Of a stretch of 64,000 nucleotides of DNA, positions 19,311-28,706 are shown one piece after another. The notes under the pieces were generated by a model. It was not told the DNA's origin, searched no databases, and worked only from the letters and a program-made list of their open reading frames with translations. The translations under genes and the position numbers were made by a program. Position 1 is the stretch's first letter. The number at the start of each line of letters is the position of its first letter. Origin of the DNA: Idiomarina xiamenensis 10-D-4 (lineage in GTDB: Bacteria > Pseudomonadota > Gammaproteobacteria > Enterobacterales > Alteromonadaceae); the NCBI RefSeq assembly GCF_000299895.1, contig NZ_AMRG01000008.1, forward strand, positions 1 through 64,000, written 5' to 3'.

Positions 19311-19338
19311 AAAAAAAAGGCTCCCGGGGGAGCCTTTT
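19311..19338 (-). terminator. S10 operon terminator
   Basis: On the minus strand AAGGCTCCC and GGGAGCCTT form a stem followed by a run of eight T residues, about 30 bases after the rpsQ stop. It separates the S10 operon from the BCCT gene, which then needs its own promoter in 19191-19310. Confidence 0.9.
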
Positions 19339-19367
19339 ACGTACACGTTTAAGTGCAGCGATTCGTG

Positions 19368-19631
19368 TTAGATAACGACCGCGCGCTCAACAACTTCAAC
19401 CAATGCCCAAGACTTAGTCTTAGAAACTGGACGAGTTTCACGAATGATAACGGTATCGCCCGCTTTGCATTCGTTGTTCTCGTCGTGAGCGTGCAGCTTA
19501 GTGGTACGGGTAATGTATTTACCGTATACCGGGTGCTTAACACGGCGAGTTACCGCGACAGTAATGGACTTGTCCATTTTGTCACTAACAACACGACCCT
19601 GCAGAGTACGAACACGTTTTTCTTCAGCCAT
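19368..19631 (-). CDS. rpsQ: 30S ribosomal protein S17
   Basis: S17 is an early 16S rRNA binder. The 87-residue product has [20 protein letters not shown] and [18 protein letters not shown]. It is the last gene of the S10 operon and overlaps the rpmC stop by one base. A terminator follows directly, instead of the rplN that usually lies next. Confidence 0.99.
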   Translation of the reverse strand: MAEEKRVRTLQGRVVSDKMDKSITVAVTRRVKHPVYGKYITRTTKLHAHDENNECKAGDTVIIRETRPVSKTKSWALVEVVERAVVI

Positions 19632-19825
19632 TACGCACCTGCCTTCTGGTTTAAGATGGTTTTCACACGTGCGATATCGCGACGTACTTGTTTCATCATA
19701 TGAGTTTGATTCAACTGACCAGTCGCAGCTTGCATGCGCAGGTTAAACTGCTCACGACGCAAACCTAACAACTCTTCTTGCAGTTGCTCAACGCTTTTTT
19801 CTTTCAGTTCGCTCGCTTTCATCAC
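19631..19825 (-). CDS. rpmC: 50S ribosomal protein L29
   Basis: L29 borders the polypeptide exit and helps dock trigger factor and SRP. The 64-residue helical product has [19 protein letters not shown] and [15 protein letters not shown]. It could start at 19825 or at the next ATG, 19822. It overlaps rplP by 4 bases. Confidence 0.98.
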   Translation of the reverse strand: MMKASELKEKSVEQLQEELLGLRREQFNLRMQAATGQLNQTHMMKQVRRDIARVKTILNQKAGA

Positions 19826-20235
19826 ATCACCGTCCGAGTAACAAACGTAGTTTTGAAAGGCAGTTTACGTGCCGCTAAGCGGAACGCTTCACGTGCCAGT
19901 TCTTCTGGTACGCCGTCAATTTCGTACAGAACGCGACCAGGTTGAATCTGTGCTACCCAGTATTCAACGTTACCTTTACCTTTACCCATACGAACTTCTA
20001 AGGGTTTTTCAGTAATTGGCTTGTCTGGGAATACGCGGATCCAGATTTTACCTTGACGCTTAACGTGACGAGTCATCGCACGACGAGCCGCTTCGATTTG
20101 ACGCGCAGTCATACGACCACGGTCAACTGCTTTCAAGCCGAAAGTACCGAAGCTGACTTTGTTACCTGACTGCGCCAAGCCACGGTTGCGGCCTTTGTGA
20201 ACCTTACGGAATTTTGTACGCTTTGGTTGTAACAT
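19822..20235 (-). CDS. rplP: 50S ribosomal protein L16
   Basis: L16 helps shape the peptidyl-transferase and A-site region. The 137-residue product starts [19 protein letters not shown] and has the family stretches [20 protein letters not shown] and [14 protein letters not shown]. The arginine in the usual substrate position for the YcfD hydroxylase is within [10 protein letters not shown] surroundings, but modification cannot be judged. It follows rpsC by 11 bases. Confidence 0.98.
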   Translation of the reverse strand: MLQPKRTKFRKVHKGRNRGLAQSGNKVSFGTFGLKAVDRGRMTARQIEAARRAMTRHVKRQGKIWIRVFPDKPITEKPLEVRMGKGKGNVEYWVAQIQPGRVLYEIDGVPEELAREAFRLAARKLPFKTTFVTRTVM

Positions 20236-20246
20236 CTAGCTTCTCC

Positions 20247-20936
20247 TTACTTACGACCTTTGCCGCGTTTTGCTGGAGCTGGCTTCTCTTCGGTAGTGGT
20301 TGGCAAGCCGCCAAGCACTTCACCGCGGAAGATCCAGACCTTAACGCCGATAATACCGTAAGTGGTGTTGGCTTCAGCAGTCGAGTAATCGATATCTGCA
20401 CGCAAAGTGTGAAGTGGTACACGGCCTTCGCGGTACCATTCGGTACGAGCGATTTCAGCGCCGCCTAAACGACCACTCACTTCCACTTTAATACCTTTCG
20501 CGCCAAGGCGAATGGCATTTTGCACGGCACGTTTCATCGCGCGACGGAACATAACACGACGCTCTAACTGACCAGCGATGTTGTCGGCGACCAGCTGAGA
20601 ATCAAGCTCCGGCTTACGTACTTCTGAAATGTTGATTTGCGCAGGTGCGCCAGTCAGCTTAGAAACTTGCTGACGTAACTTCTCAACATCTTCACCTTTT
20701 TTACCGATCACCACGCCTGGACGGGCGGTGTGAATGGTAACGCGTACGCTTTTTGCAGGACGCTCAATCACGATACGAGATACAGAAGCGTTGCGCAGTT
20801 CTTTTGTCAGGAACTTACGTACCTGAAAATCACTGTGCAGGTTATCTGCAAACTCGTTTGTATTCGCATACCAGGTTGCATTCCATGGTCTGGAGATACC
20901 TAGGCGAATACCATTAGGATGTACTTTCTGACCCAT
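20247..20936 (-). CDS. rpsC: 30S ribosomal protein S3
   Basis: S3 lines the mRNA entry channel with S4 and S5. The 229-residue product starts [19 protein letters not shown] and has the KH domain with [19 protein letters not shown], then [20 protein letters not shown]-like sequence. The C-terminal tail is basic and rich in P, A and K. It follows rplV by 10 bases. Confidence 0.99.
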   Translation of the reverse strand: MGQKVHPNGIRLGISRPWNATWYANTNEFADNLHSDFQVRKFLTKELRNASVSRIVIERPAKSVRVTIHTARPGVVIGKKGEDVEKLRQQVSKLTGAPAQINISEVRKPELDSQLVADNIAGQLERRVMFRRAMKRAVQNAIRLGAKGIKVEVSGRLGGAEIARTEWYREGRVPLHTLRADIDYSTAEANTTYGIIGVKVWIFRGEVLGGLPTTTEEKPAPAKRGKGRK

Positions 20937-20946
20937 AATTTATCTC

Positions 20947-21279
20947 CTAGCTATCCGACACGACCACAGTAATGTGGCTGGTGCGCTTAAAGATACGATC
21001 GGCACGGCCTTTCGCACGAGGCTTGATGCGCTTCATAGTTGGACCTTCGTCAACGAAGACTTTGGCAACTTTCAGCTCATCGATATCCGCACCTTCGTTG
21101 TGCTCTGCATTAGCGATTGCAGATTCCAACACTTTCTTCACCAAAGTAGCAGCCGCTTTCGGGCTGTACGCCAGTACGTCCAGTGCTTTAGCAACCGGCA
21201 GACCACGGATCTGGTCAGCAACCAGACGGCCCTTCTGCGCTGAAACGCGGGCAAATTGGTGTTTAGCAATAGCTTCCAT
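20947..21279 (-). CDS. rplV: 50S ribosomal protein L22
   Basis: L22 sends a beta hairpin into the exit tunnel. The ATG at 21279 ([16 protein letters not shown]) gives 110 residues, the E. coli length, and is preferred over an adjacent in-frame GTG. The hairpin segment [21 protein letters not shown], read in two parts, is intact; deletions here cause macrolide resistance in other bacteria, and none is seen. Confidence 0.99.
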   Translation of the reverse strand: MEAIAKHQFARVSAQKGRLVADQIRGLPVAKALDVLAYSPKAAATLVKKVLESAIANAEHNEGADIDELKVAKVFVDEGPTMKRIKPRAKGRADRIFKRTSHITVVVSDS

Positions 21280-21292
21280 CACTTTCTACCTC

Positions 21293-21571
21293 TTACCGTT
21301 TCTTCGCTTTCTTATCAGCGGCGTGGCCACGATAAGTACGGGTTGGTGCAAATTCGCCCAGCTTATGACCGATCATTTCGTCAGAAACGAAAACCGGAAC
21401 ATGTTGACGACCGTTGTGAACAGCGATAGTCAAACCAATCATATCTGGAATGATCATTGAACGACGGGACCAAGTTTTAATTGGCTTCTTATCCCCGGCT
21501 TCCAACGCTTTCTCCACCTTCTTTAACAGGTGAAGGTCAATAAATGGACCTTTTTTAAGAGAACGTGGCAT
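21293..21571 (-). CDS. rpsS: 30S ribosomal protein S19
   Basis: S19 is a 30S head protein near the A-site tRNA. The 92-residue product starts [20 protein letters not shown] and carries the signature [21 protein letters not shown]. It follows rplB by 11 bases. Confidence 0.99.
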   Translation of the reverse strand: MPRSLKKGPFIDLHLLKKVEKALEAGDKKPIKTWSRRSMIIPDMIGLTIAVHNGRQHVPVFVSDEMIGHKLGEFAPTRTYRGHAADKKAKKR

Positions 21572-21582
21572 GGTAAATCCTC

Positions 21583-22407
21583 TTACTTGTTGCGACGACG
21601 TACGATGAATTTATCAGTACGTTTGTTCTTACGGGTTTTGTAGCCTTTGGTCGGTGTACCCCAAGGAGTAACCGGATGACGACCACCTGAAGTACGACCT
21701 TCACCACCACCGTGCGGGTGATCAACCGGGTTCATGGCAACACCACGAACGGTTGGACGAACACCACGCCAGCGTTTGGCACCGGCTTTACCCAATTGAC
21801 GAAGCATGTGTTCTGCGTTGCCGACTTCACCGATAGTCGCACGACCATCAGATTGGACTTTACGCATTTCACCTGAACGCAAACGCAAAGTTACGTACGC
21901 GCCATCACGTGCCAACAACTGGCAATAAGCACCAGCAGAGCGTGCCATTTGCGCACCTTTGCCTGGCTTCAATTCAACAGCGTGAACCACCGAACCTACC
22001 GGGATGTTGCGAAGTGGTAACGTGTTACCTGGCTTGATAGGTGCGTCAGAACCTGACTGCACTTTATCACCAACTTTTAAGTTTTTAGGTGCCAAAATGT
22101 AACGACGTTCACCATCTGCATATAACACCAAAGCGATGTTTGCTGAACGGTTAGGATCGTATTCGATACGCTCAACTTTCGCCGCAATACCGTCTTTGTC
22201 ACGTTTGAAATCGATCATACGGTAATGATGTTTATGACCACCACCGATGTGACGCACAGTAATACGACCATTGTTGTTACGACCACCAGATTTGCTGTTC
22301 TTTTCCAGCAACGGTGCGTAAGGCTTACCTTTATACAGGTCTTGACCAACCACTTTAACGACGTGGCGGCGACCCGGAGATGTAGGCTTACACTTAACTA
22401 CAGCCAT
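21583..22407 (-). CDS. rplB: 50S ribosomal protein L2
   Basis: L2 is required for subunit association and peptidyl-transferase function. The ATG at 22407 ([19 protein letters not shown]) lies 6 bases inside a longer TTG frame and has GGAGG upstream; it gives 274 residues. The C-terminal functional histidine lies in [17 protein letters not shown]. It follows rplW by 15 bases. Confidence 0.99.
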   Translation of the reverse strand: MAVVKCKPTSPGRRHVVKVVGQDLYKGKPYAPLLEKNSKSGGRNNNGRITVRHIGGGHKHHYRMIDFKRDKDGIAAKVERIEYDPNRSANIALVLYADGERRYILAPKNLKVGDKVQSGSDAPIKPGNTLPLRNIPVGSVVHAVELKPGKGAQMARSAGAYCQLLARDGAYVTLRLRSGEMRKVQSDGRATIGEVGNAEHMLRQLGKAGAKRWRGVRPTVRGVAMNPVDHPHGGGEGRTSGGRHPVTPWGTPTKGYKTRKNKRTDKFIVRRRNK

Positions 22408-22422
22408 GTTCAATTCCTCCTG

Positions 22423-22725
22423 TTACTCAGCGCCGCCAACGAAGTCGATGTCAGCACCTTCTTTAAGAGAGACATACGCTTTTTTCCAGTCGCTACGTTT
22501 ACCGAAGCGGAAACCAGTGCGCTTTGTCTTACCCTTAACCTTAACGGTACGGACTTTCTCAACTTCAACTTCAAACAGCTTTTCAACCGCAGCCTTGATT
22601 TGCTCTTTGGTTGCGTTTAAAGCGACTTTGAATACAACGGTGTTTTGCTCTTCCGCTGAAGTCGTCGATTTTTCTGAAACGTGAGGTGCCAAAATGATAT
22701 TTAGCAAACGTTCTTCGCGCATCAT
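22423..22725 (-). CDS. rplW: 50S ribosomal protein L23
   Basis: L23 is at the tunnel exit and is the main docking site of trigger factor and SRP. The 100-residue product has [18 protein letters not shown] and [19 protein letters not shown]. It overlaps rplD by 4 bases. Start at 22725 or the next ATG at 22722 cannot be told apart. Confidence 0.99.
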   Translation of the reverse strand: MMREERLLNIILAPHVSEKSTTSAEEQNTVVFKVALNATKEQIKAAVEKLFEVEVEKVRTVKVKGKTKRTGFRFGKRSDWKKAYVSLKEGADIDFVGGAE

Positions 22726-23327
22726 GACAACACCTCCTCAAGCTGTTTCACGGCATCAGCAGTCATCATAACTTTTTCAAAAGCAATCAAACTAACTGGG
22801 TCGATACCTTGAACGTCACGAACATCAACCTTGTACAGGTTACGAGAAGCCAAGAACAAGTTCTCATCAACCTCTTTGGTGACGATCAGCACGTCGTTCA
22901 GCTCTAATTCTTTCAGTTTCGCTGCCAGTTGTTTGGTCTTAGGCGCATCAACACCAAAGCTTTCAACAACAATCAGACGGTCCTGACGAATCAGTTCAGA
23001 CAGGATGCTTTTGATCGCACCGCGATACATTTTTTTGTTTACTTTTTGGCTGTGATTTTGCGGCTTAGCTGCAAAAGTCACACCACCGCTGCGCCAGATT
23101 GGGCTGCGGATAGTACCAGCACGCGCACGGCCAGTACCTTTTTGACGCCATGGTTTCTTACCGCCACCAGACACTTCAGAGCGAGTCTTCTGAGCACGGC
23201 TACCTTGACGAGCACCTGCGGCATACGCCACAACTACCTGGTGAACAAGTGCTTCGTTAAACTCACGTCCAAAGGTAGCTTCGGAAACTTCAAGAGCGCC
23301 TTTTGCGTCTTTTAATGTTAATTCCAT
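22722..23327 (-). CDS. rplD: 50S ribosomal protein L4
   Basis: L4 has a long loop that reaches the exit tunnel and, in E. coli, also represses the S10 operon through its leader. The ATG at 23327 ([20 protein letters not shown]) gives 201 residues, the E. coli length. The tunnel loop [17 protein letters not shown] is intact. A leader with the matching kind of hairpin and T run is found before rpsJ (24379-24465), so autoregulation by L4 is plausible. Confidence 0.99.
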   Translation of the reverse strand: MELTLKDAKGALEVSEATFGREFNEALVHQVVVAYAAGARQGSRAQKTRSEVSGGGKKPWRQKGTGRARAGTIRSPIWRSGGVTFAAKPQNHSQKVNKKMYRGAIKSILSELIRQDRLIVVESFGVDAPKTKQLAAKLKELELNDVLIVTKEVDENLFLASRNLYKVDVRDVQGIDPVSLIAFEKVMMTADAVKQLEEVLS

Positions 23328-23345
23328 CACTAATCTCCTCAGACG

Positions 23346-23984
23346 TTACGCTTTGACCGCCGGCTTGATGATCACATCACCGCCGGTAGCGCCTGGGACG
23401 GCACCTTTGACCAAAAGCAAGTTACGCTCAGCGTCAACACGAACCACATCCAGTGATTGCACAGTTACACGCTCATTACCCATCTGACCAGCCATCTTCT
23501 TACCTTTGAAGACGCGACCTGGAGATTGGTTCTGACCGATTGAACCTGGTGCACGGTGTGATAACGAGTTACCGTGAGTAGCGTCCTGAGTACGGAAGTT
23601 CCAGCGCTTAACGGCACCCGCAAAGCCTTTACCTTTTGAAGTACCAACGACGTCAACTTTCTTAGTTTCTGCAAATACATCAACAGTCAGTTCAGAACCA
23701 ACAGTGATATCTTCGCCTTCACCTGTTTCCAGGCGGAATTCCCAAAGTCCACGACCCGCTTCGCTGCCCGCTTTAGCAAAGTGACCTGCTAAAGGTTTGC
23801 TGACGCGATTCGCTTTCTTTTCGCCAGTAGTTACCTGAAGCGCACGATAACCATCAGTGTCTTCAGTTTTAACCTGAGTCACCCGGTTAGCCAGCACTTC
23901 GATCACAGTAACAGGAACCGATACGCCGTCTTCTTGAAAGACGCGGGTCATTCCTACTTTACGACCGACTAGACCTATAGCCAT
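23346..23984 (-). CDS. rplC: 50S ribosomal protein L3
   Basis: L3 is an assembly initiator whose central extension reaches the peptidyl-transferase centre. The 212-residue product starts [20 protein letters not shown] and has the signature [20 protein letters not shown]. The region [20 protein letters not shown] holds the glutamine that PrmB methylates in E. coli. It follows rpsJ by 37 bases. Confidence 0.99.
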   Translation of the reverse strand: MAIGLVGRKVGMTRVFQEDGVSVPVTVIEVLANRVTQVKTEDTDGYRALQVTTGEKKANRVSKPLAGHFAKAGSEAGRGLWEFRLETGEGEDITVGSELTVDVFAETKKVDVVGTSKGKGFAGAVKRWNFRTQDATHGNSLSHRAPGSIGQNQSPGRVFKGKKMAGQMGNERVTVQSLDVVRVDAERNLLLVKGAVPGATGGDVIIKPAVKA

Positions 23985-24021
23985 TGTTAAAACCTCTCGT
24001 GTGTCTTCCTATTACTGCCAC

Positions 24022-24339
<318 letters not shown>

Positions 24340-24378
24340 TCAAAGCCTCAAATAAAAAGAGCATTTAAAAAAGAGCAC

Positions 24379-24465
24379 AGAAAAATACCTACACCCTGGC
24401 GCATACCGCGGGGAGGTACCTTCTACTACTTACCGTTCAATCCCCTATCGGGATTGTTGTAGAAG
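24379..24465 (-). promoter_or_regulatory. S10 leader, probable L4-responsive attenuator
   Basis: Two stem structures are visible on the minus strand. The first pairs CTTCTAC with GTAGAAG (24459-24465 with 24420-24426), enclosing CAATCCC/GGGATTG (24450-24456 with 24438-24444). The second pairs TACCTCCCC with GGGTGTAGGTA (24410-24418 with 24386-24396) and is followed by a T run (24381-24385). E. coli L4 stimulates termination at a comparable leader hairpin. The structure is seen; L4 control is inferred from position. Confidence 0.6.
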
Positions 24466-24570
24466 CTTGAAAATCAACACATTACACACTCGTAACGAAT
24501 TGGCATCCAAACTTTTTACGAACTGAAAACTTATTTAAATCGCTTTAGATAAGACAGTTCGTGGGCGCGA

Positions 24571-24598
24571 ATTATACGCACCCACCAGCAAAAGTCAA
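24571..24598 (-). promoter_or_regulatory. S10 operon promoter
   Basis: TTGACT (24598-24593) and TATAAT (24576-24571) are spaced by 16 bases on the minus strand, a near-consensus sigma-70 promoter. It begins just 5 bases after the dipeptidase stop and would give a leader of about 230 bases before rpsJ. Confidence 0.9.
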
Positions 24599-24602
24599 CG
24601 TT

Positions 24603-25808
24603 TTAGGCGTCGTTTGTGTGAGCGGCGGCATAGTCTTCAACCGCTTTCCAGACTCGCATCAAGTTGCCACCCAAAATCATTTTTATCTGTTCGTCATGGT
24701 AACCACGATCAAGCAGGCCTTGCACTAAATTAGGATAGCTTGAGACATCTTTTAAACCCACGGGTAACGAATCGCCAACACCATCATAATCTGAACCAAT
24801 ACCCACGTGTTCAATACCAATCGTTTTGACTACATGGTCAATATGGTCTAGCACTTGTTCTAAAGTCGCATAAGGATATGGGTTATTGGCATTAATCTCA
24901 GCAATGCGCTTTTTAGCCTCGGCCGAATCTTTGCCAAATTGTTTTTCGACCGCTTGTACACGCTTTTTGATCATATCGTTGTAGCGGTTAGCTTGCTGAG
25001 CCACAAACGACGAGCCGAAGTTAATCTGAATTACGCCACCGTTCTCGGCGAGTTTTTTCAGCATATCATCGCTCATATTGCGCTCGAAGCCGGGGGTATA
25101 ACTACGTAATGAGGAGTGCGAAGCAATCACCGGTGCTTTGCTGACGGCTATTGCATCATAAAACGCTTCATCACTGATGTGTGACACATCGACCATCATG
25201 CCAATGTTATTCATGGCCACCACCAGTTCTTTACCAAAGTCGCTCAAACCGTTCCATTGACGACGAATATCGTAGGACGAATCAGCAATATGGTTAGATT
25301 GCGAATGCGCTAAGGTAATGTATCGTATACCACGATCATAAAATAGTTTGAGGTTGGCTAAATCACCAGCGATTGGCGTGCCGTTTTCCATCCCCATCGC
25401 AATCGACATTAAGCCTTGTTGCTGTTGTGCATAGATATCATCGGTGTTATACGCCAAAGCAAATTTATCCGGCGCGCGCCCGACTAACGCTTCCATACTA
25501 TCGATCATGCGATGAGCTAATTCACCACCGCCGCCAGACTCTTCATAAGACGCGGGAATATAAATCGACATAAACGGTGCATTCAAACCGCCTTGTTGTG
25601 CACGAGGATAATCAAAATCGCCATCTGCGGTGGCTTGAGAAACATCTTCCCAGCCATTAATGAGGCGATAAGGTACATCGATATGGGTGTCAATCAATAA
25701 TGCATCGTGGGCAAGCTGCTTGGCTTTTTCGCTAGGGTTATAATCAGCCGCTGCCACGTGAAAACTTGTTGCTGCGAGTAATGTCGCAACCAGTGTTTTG
25801 GTAAACAT
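24603..25808 (-). CDS. exported M19-family (membrane dipeptidase-like) zinc dipeptidase
   Basis: M19 peptidases are metal-dependent dipeptidases. The 401-residue product has a signal peptide (cleavage after VAA near residue 21) and so acts in the periplasm. Expected metal ligands are visible: H42 and D44 in DTHID, the bridging E141 in MGMENG, H209 in DVSHIS and H230 in IASHSS, plus GSDYDG near the C-terminus. Length is normal for the family. It lies upstream of the S10 promoter on the same strand without an evident terminator. The natural substrate is unknown. Confidence 0.92.
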   Translation of the reverse strand: MFTKTLVATLLAATSFHVAAADYNPSEKAKQLAHDALLIDTHIDVPYRLINGWEDVSQATADGDFDYPRAQQGGLNAPFMSIYIPASYEESGGGGELAHRMIDSMEALVGRAPDKFALAYNTDDIYAQQQQGLMSIAMGMENGTPIAGDLANLKLFYDRGIRYITLAHSQSNHIADSSYDIRRQWNGLSDFGKELVVAMNNIGMMVDVSHISDEAFYDAIAVSKAPVIASHSSLRSYTPGFERNMSDDMLKKLAENGGVIQINFGSSFVAQQANRYNDMIKKRVQAVEKQFGKDSAEAKKRIAEINANNPYPYATLEQVLDHIDHVVKTIGIEHVGIGSDYDGVGDSLPVGLKDVSSYPNLVQGLLDRGYHDEQIKMILGGNLMRVWKAVEDYAAAHTNDA

Positions 25809-25866
25809 GCCCTTTCCTTATATAACTTATAACAAGCTTTTGGGAACAAGCAGACTACCACAAACC

Positions 25867-25992
25867 TCACTGGCTGCGCACTACGTTAGAAACCACCACA
25901 GTCAATAGTGTTGTTAATATTGCGGCGAACACAACGCCAACCACCGGTGCAGCCAGTAACAACGCCAATACACTACTGGACAGCAAACTCAT
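25867..25992 (-). CDS. 41-residue single-span membrane protein
   Basis: The ATG at 25992 has GGAG about 9 bases upstream and opens a 41-codon frame, MSLLSSSVLALLLAAPVVGV..., ending in NVVRSQ. Residues 8-35 form one long hydrophobic segment. The gene begins 6 bases after the stop of the 101-residue exported protein, so the two are likely co-expressed. No family was recognised. The pair lies downstream of dusA on the same strand, where E. coli has the membrane stress gene pspG, but there is no visible sequence likeness. Confidence 0.6.
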   Translation of the reverse strand: MSLLSSSVLALLLAAPVVGVVFAAILTTLLTVVVSNVVRSQ

Positions 25993-25998
25993 CGGCAC

Positions 25999-26304
25999 TT
26001 ACTCCGAACGCGGTTTTGCTGGTTGTGCTGATGCGGCGCTATCAACTTTGTGATCAGCAGTCGCCGCTTCGGTCGCTGAGGCTTTGGCTAATTCAGCGCT
26101 GCTGGTGCTAAACAGCTCGTCAGCCCATGCAGCAATATTGGCTTTGACTTCTGACTTGATAGCGTTGGCAAAGTGTGTCGTTAAGTTAGCAGCTTCCGCG
26201 GCGATACTTGAACTGACCTGTTGTTGAATGTCATCTTGCGCACTGGCTTGATAACTAACGGTTAATACTAAAGCGGCGCATGCAGTTAAGGTTAAAGCTT
26301 TCAT
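25999..26304 (-). CDS. small exported alanine-rich helical protein
   Basis: The 101-residue product has a signal peptide (cleavage after ASA near residue 22), an Ala/Glu/Lys-rich, probably helical mature domain (for example IAAEAANLTTHFANAIKSEV), and a low-complexity tail ending PAKPRSE. The ATG follows AAAGGAG. A sigma-54-like element (26381-26396) lies about 80 bases upstream, and a 41-residue membrane protein gene follows after 6 bases. No family was recognised; a stress-induced periplasmic role is a guess based on the promoter. Confidence 0.65.
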   Translation of the reverse strand: MKALTLTACAALVLTVSYQASAQDDIQQQVSSSIAAEAANLTTHFANAIKSEVKANIAAWADELFSTSSAELAKASATEAATADHKVDSAASAQPAKPRSE

Positions 26305-26380
26305 GATGTTCTCCTTTAAATGAATCGATAATGACAGAGCGTTTTTGTTGTACTGCTTTCGTTTCTGTCGCTATGACTAA

Positions 26381-26396
26381 TTCAAAGGTTGTGCCA
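26381..26396 (-). promoter_or_regulatory. sigma-54-like promoter
   Basis: On the minus strand TGGCAC-N5-TTGAA matches 10 of the 12 conserved positions of the sigma-54 consensus TGGCACG-N4-TTGCW with exact spacing. One mismatch affects the C of the important GC at -12. It would start transcription about 65 bases before the ATG at 26304. E. coli pspG, at the same place after dusA, is also sigma-54 dependent. Confidence 0.45.
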
Positions 26397-26544
26397 ACAT
26401 CAAAATAAAAATTCAAACCATTGATTTAAAAGAAATAATTAAAATAAAAAAGACATCAAATAAAACCTTCGGATGATGCCGTTAGTGCAATCCAGCACCT
26501 CCTTTCGCCAATTTGACTAAAAAATAGTGAAATACTAACTGAGG

Positions 26545-27552
26545 TTAAAGCGTCGCAGATAGATGTTCGGGTAAACGGTATTGCAACGCTCCCTCAATCA
26601 ATGCCTCTGCGTCGTTCAAATGCGGTCCCTGTTGGCTCAAAAACTGCCGCCAGCGACGTCCACCAGGCTGCTGCTGGAACAACCCCAACATATGCCTTAC
26701 CACATGCCAAGCACGGCCACCTTGCTCAATATGCCGCTGAATATAGGGGATCATCGCTCGCGCAACAGACTCGCGGTCAAGTTGCCGTGCATCGTCGCCA
26801 GCAATGAAAGCATCGACTTGTGCCAGCAGCCATGGATTTTGATAAAACTCGCGACCAATCATGACACCATCGACGTGTGCCAAATGTTGGCGCGCCTCAG
26901 CTAAGCTTTTAATACCACCATTAATGCTGATAGTGAGTTCAGGAAAGCGTTGTTTGGCTAAATACACGCGTTCATATTGTAGCGGCGGAATATCGCGGTT
27001 CTGCTTCGGGCTCAAGCCTTGTAACCACGCTTTGCGCGCATGCAGAATGACGTGCTGACACCCGGCACTGGCGATGCTGTCGATAAAATGGTGTAAATGT
27101 TCATCGTTATCTAGGTCGTCAATGCCCAGACGCGTTTTCACGGTCACCGGAATATCAACCGCGGCGCTCATTGCCTTCACGCACGCCGCCACGGTTTCCG
27201 GTTGCGCCAGCAAACAGGCGCCAAAACTTCCATTTTTGACTCGGTCGGAGGGACAGCCGACGTTAATATTGACCTCGTCATAGCCGCGCTCTTGCGCCTG
27301 CTCTGCCGACCATGCCATAGCCTCGGCATCGCTGCCGCCAAGCTGCAGGACCAATGGGTGCTCTTGCTCGTTGTAGGCAAGAAAATCGTGCTTACCAAAA
27401 CGCAAAGCCCCAGTAGTGACCATTTCGGTATAAAGCACGGCGCGCTGACTCATCAAGCGATAGAAATAGCGGCAATGACGATCGGTCCAATCTAACATCG
27501 GTGCTACTGAGATTGAGTGATCACTGCCGCTACTATTGTGTTCCTTAGACAA
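26545..27552 (-). CDS. dusA: tRNA-dihydrouridine synthase A
   Basis: DusA is an FMN enzyme that reduces uridines 20 and 20a in the tRNA D-loop with NADPH. The 335-residue product starts at a TTG (27552) with AGGGG upstream and has the DusA opening SVAPMLDWTDRHCRYF. The catalytic cysteine is in NVGCPSDRVKNGSFGACL. HARKAWLQGLSPKQNRDIPP and NGGIKSL are also present. These are DusA-specific, as opposed to DusB or DusC. A -10-like TATAAT lies at 27594-27599 with a poor -35. The neighbours zur, alr and dnaB also surround dusA in E. coli. Confidence 0.96.
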   Translation of the reverse strand: MSKEHNSSGSDHSISVAPMLDWTDRHCRYFYRLMSQRAVLYTEMVTTGALRFGKHDFLAYNEQEHPLVLQLGGSDAEAMAWSAEQAQERGYDEVNINVGCPSDRVKNGSFGACLLAQPETVAACVKAMSAAVDIPVTVKTRLGIDDLDNDEHLHHFIDSIASAGCQHVILHARKAWLQGLSPKQNRDIPPLQYERVYLAKQRFPELTISINGGIKSLAEARQHLAHVDGVMIGREFYQNPWLLAQVDAFIAGDDARQLDRESVARAMIPYIQRHIEQGGRAWHVVRHMLGLFQQQPGGRRWRQFLSQQGPHLNDAEALIEGALQYRLPEHLSATL

Positions 27553-27679
27553 CGCTAAAAACCCCTAAATCCATAAATTTTCTTGACAATATTATACATG
27601 ATTTATTAGCGCGATTTACAGCTGCGTCACTGATCAAAAGCCTGAATATTAAAAGTTTACTCACAACAAAAATTAACAT

Positions 27680-27691
27680 AATGTATACATT
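27680..27691. promoter_or_regulatory. 12-bp perfect palindrome before exported orphan
   Basis: AATGTATACATT is perfectly self-complementary and lies 35 bases before the ATG at 27726. It could be an operator for the exported protein gene or an AT-rich chance event. Confidence 0.25.
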
Positions 27692-27725
27692 CAAATATTA
27701 CCTATAACCATAAAGGCGATCAGTT

Positions 27726-28649
27726 ATGCTAAGAAAAATGCTCATTGTATCCGGACTACTATTAACTAGTGGCTCGTCATTCGCTAATAACTATGACTTA
27801 CCTAGTAGCTGCGAGTACGGTCGGGTCAAACCATACGATGTTAGCGTGAGCGATTTAGCCAGTGCGATTAAGGCTGGATATAACGTTTACACGAACCCCT
27901 CTTTTACCAATTATGAAGGATGGGCTTCTCTTATTGATAACCTCAGCAATTTAATCGACAGTTTCGACTACTTACGTGTCGAAGTACCTAAGCATGTCAT
28001 CAAGGGGCAGAACTTCCGGGCAAAAGGTAATTTGTTTGATACCTACGCAAATATCCGTTTTCATAATTCTGAAAAGGGTTATGTTGGAACCGATAAGTCA
28101 AATCTAGAAGCCAACGCATACCATGACATGCGCTTCGACTATACTCATGGCTACGGCTTAGTGTGGGTTGATAGACAAAACGGTATTTGTTCAGCCGAGG
28201 GTGTCTGGGTGCAAAATGCGCCTAAACTAACCTCATTAACCCCCGACTATCAACGTCAAGGAAATCGCGTGATTGGCGAGTTTGTTGCGCAAGGTACCAT
28301 TGATCCATACTCCGTTAATGGTAGAGAAGGACGACAAGCCGAATATCTATGGGAAATCAAACGTACTGCCGTTGTACGCCTGCGTTCCAACGGCACGAAA
28401 TGGTGTGACATCACCGATGGTGATTACGCATCATGGGAGATCGCAAAGTCAGGAACTAGCAATAGATTCGGTTTCGACTACTATGCTTGTCCATTCCATG
28501 TCCGGGTCAGTATTCGCGACGGCAAGTTCACCTCGCCAGTAATGGCGCGGGTCATCACCGATACCATTAATAATGGTGGTGGTTCTGGCGGCGGCACTGG
28601 CGGCGGTGGCGGAAGCTGTAACGGCCCAATTTGTGATATTGAGCCTTAG
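27726..28649 (+). CDS. exported protein of unknown function with glycine-rich tail
   Basis: No family was recognised. The 307-residue product has a signal peptide (MLRKMLIVSGLLLTSGSSFA, cleavage near residue 21). The mature part is aromatic-rich and probably beta-structured, with cysteines at several places (SSCEYG, NGICSAEG, TKWCDI, YYACPF) that could form disulfides. A Gly/Ser stretch then leads to the final NGPICDIEP with two more cysteines. The tail looks like a linker whose following domain is absent, or a surface-anchoring end. Base composition is more AT-rich than its neighbours, so it may be an acquired gene. Confidence 0.65.
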   Translation: MLRKMLIVSGLLLTSGSSFANNYDLPSSCEYGRVKPYDVSVSDLASAIKAGYNVYTNPSFTNYEGWASLIDNLSNLIDSFDYLRVEVPKHVIKGQNFRAKGNLFDTYANIRFHNSEKGYVGTDKSNLEANAYHDMRFDYTHGYGLVWVDRQNGICSAEGVWVQNAPKLTSLTPDYQRQGNRVIGEFVAQGTIDPYSVNGREGRQAEYLWEIKRTAVVRLRSNGTKWCDITDGDYASWEIAKSGTSNRFGFDYYACPFHVRVSIRDGKFTSPVMARVITDTINNGGGSGGGTGGGGGSCNGPICDIEP

Positions 28650-28669
28650 TCTCTGCTCTCAATCCAATA

Positions 28670-28706
28670 TAGCCGTGCTAACGCACTTAATGAGTTAGCG
28701 CGGCTA
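28670..28706. terminator. long hairpin after exported orphan
   Basis: TAGCCGTGCTAAC and GTTAGCGCGGCTA form a 13-bp stem including one wobble pair, 20 bases after the stop codon at 28649. Only AAAA follows on the plus strand; a TTTT precedes it on the minus strand. It is probably a transcript-end or mRNA-stability element. Confidence 0.5.
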
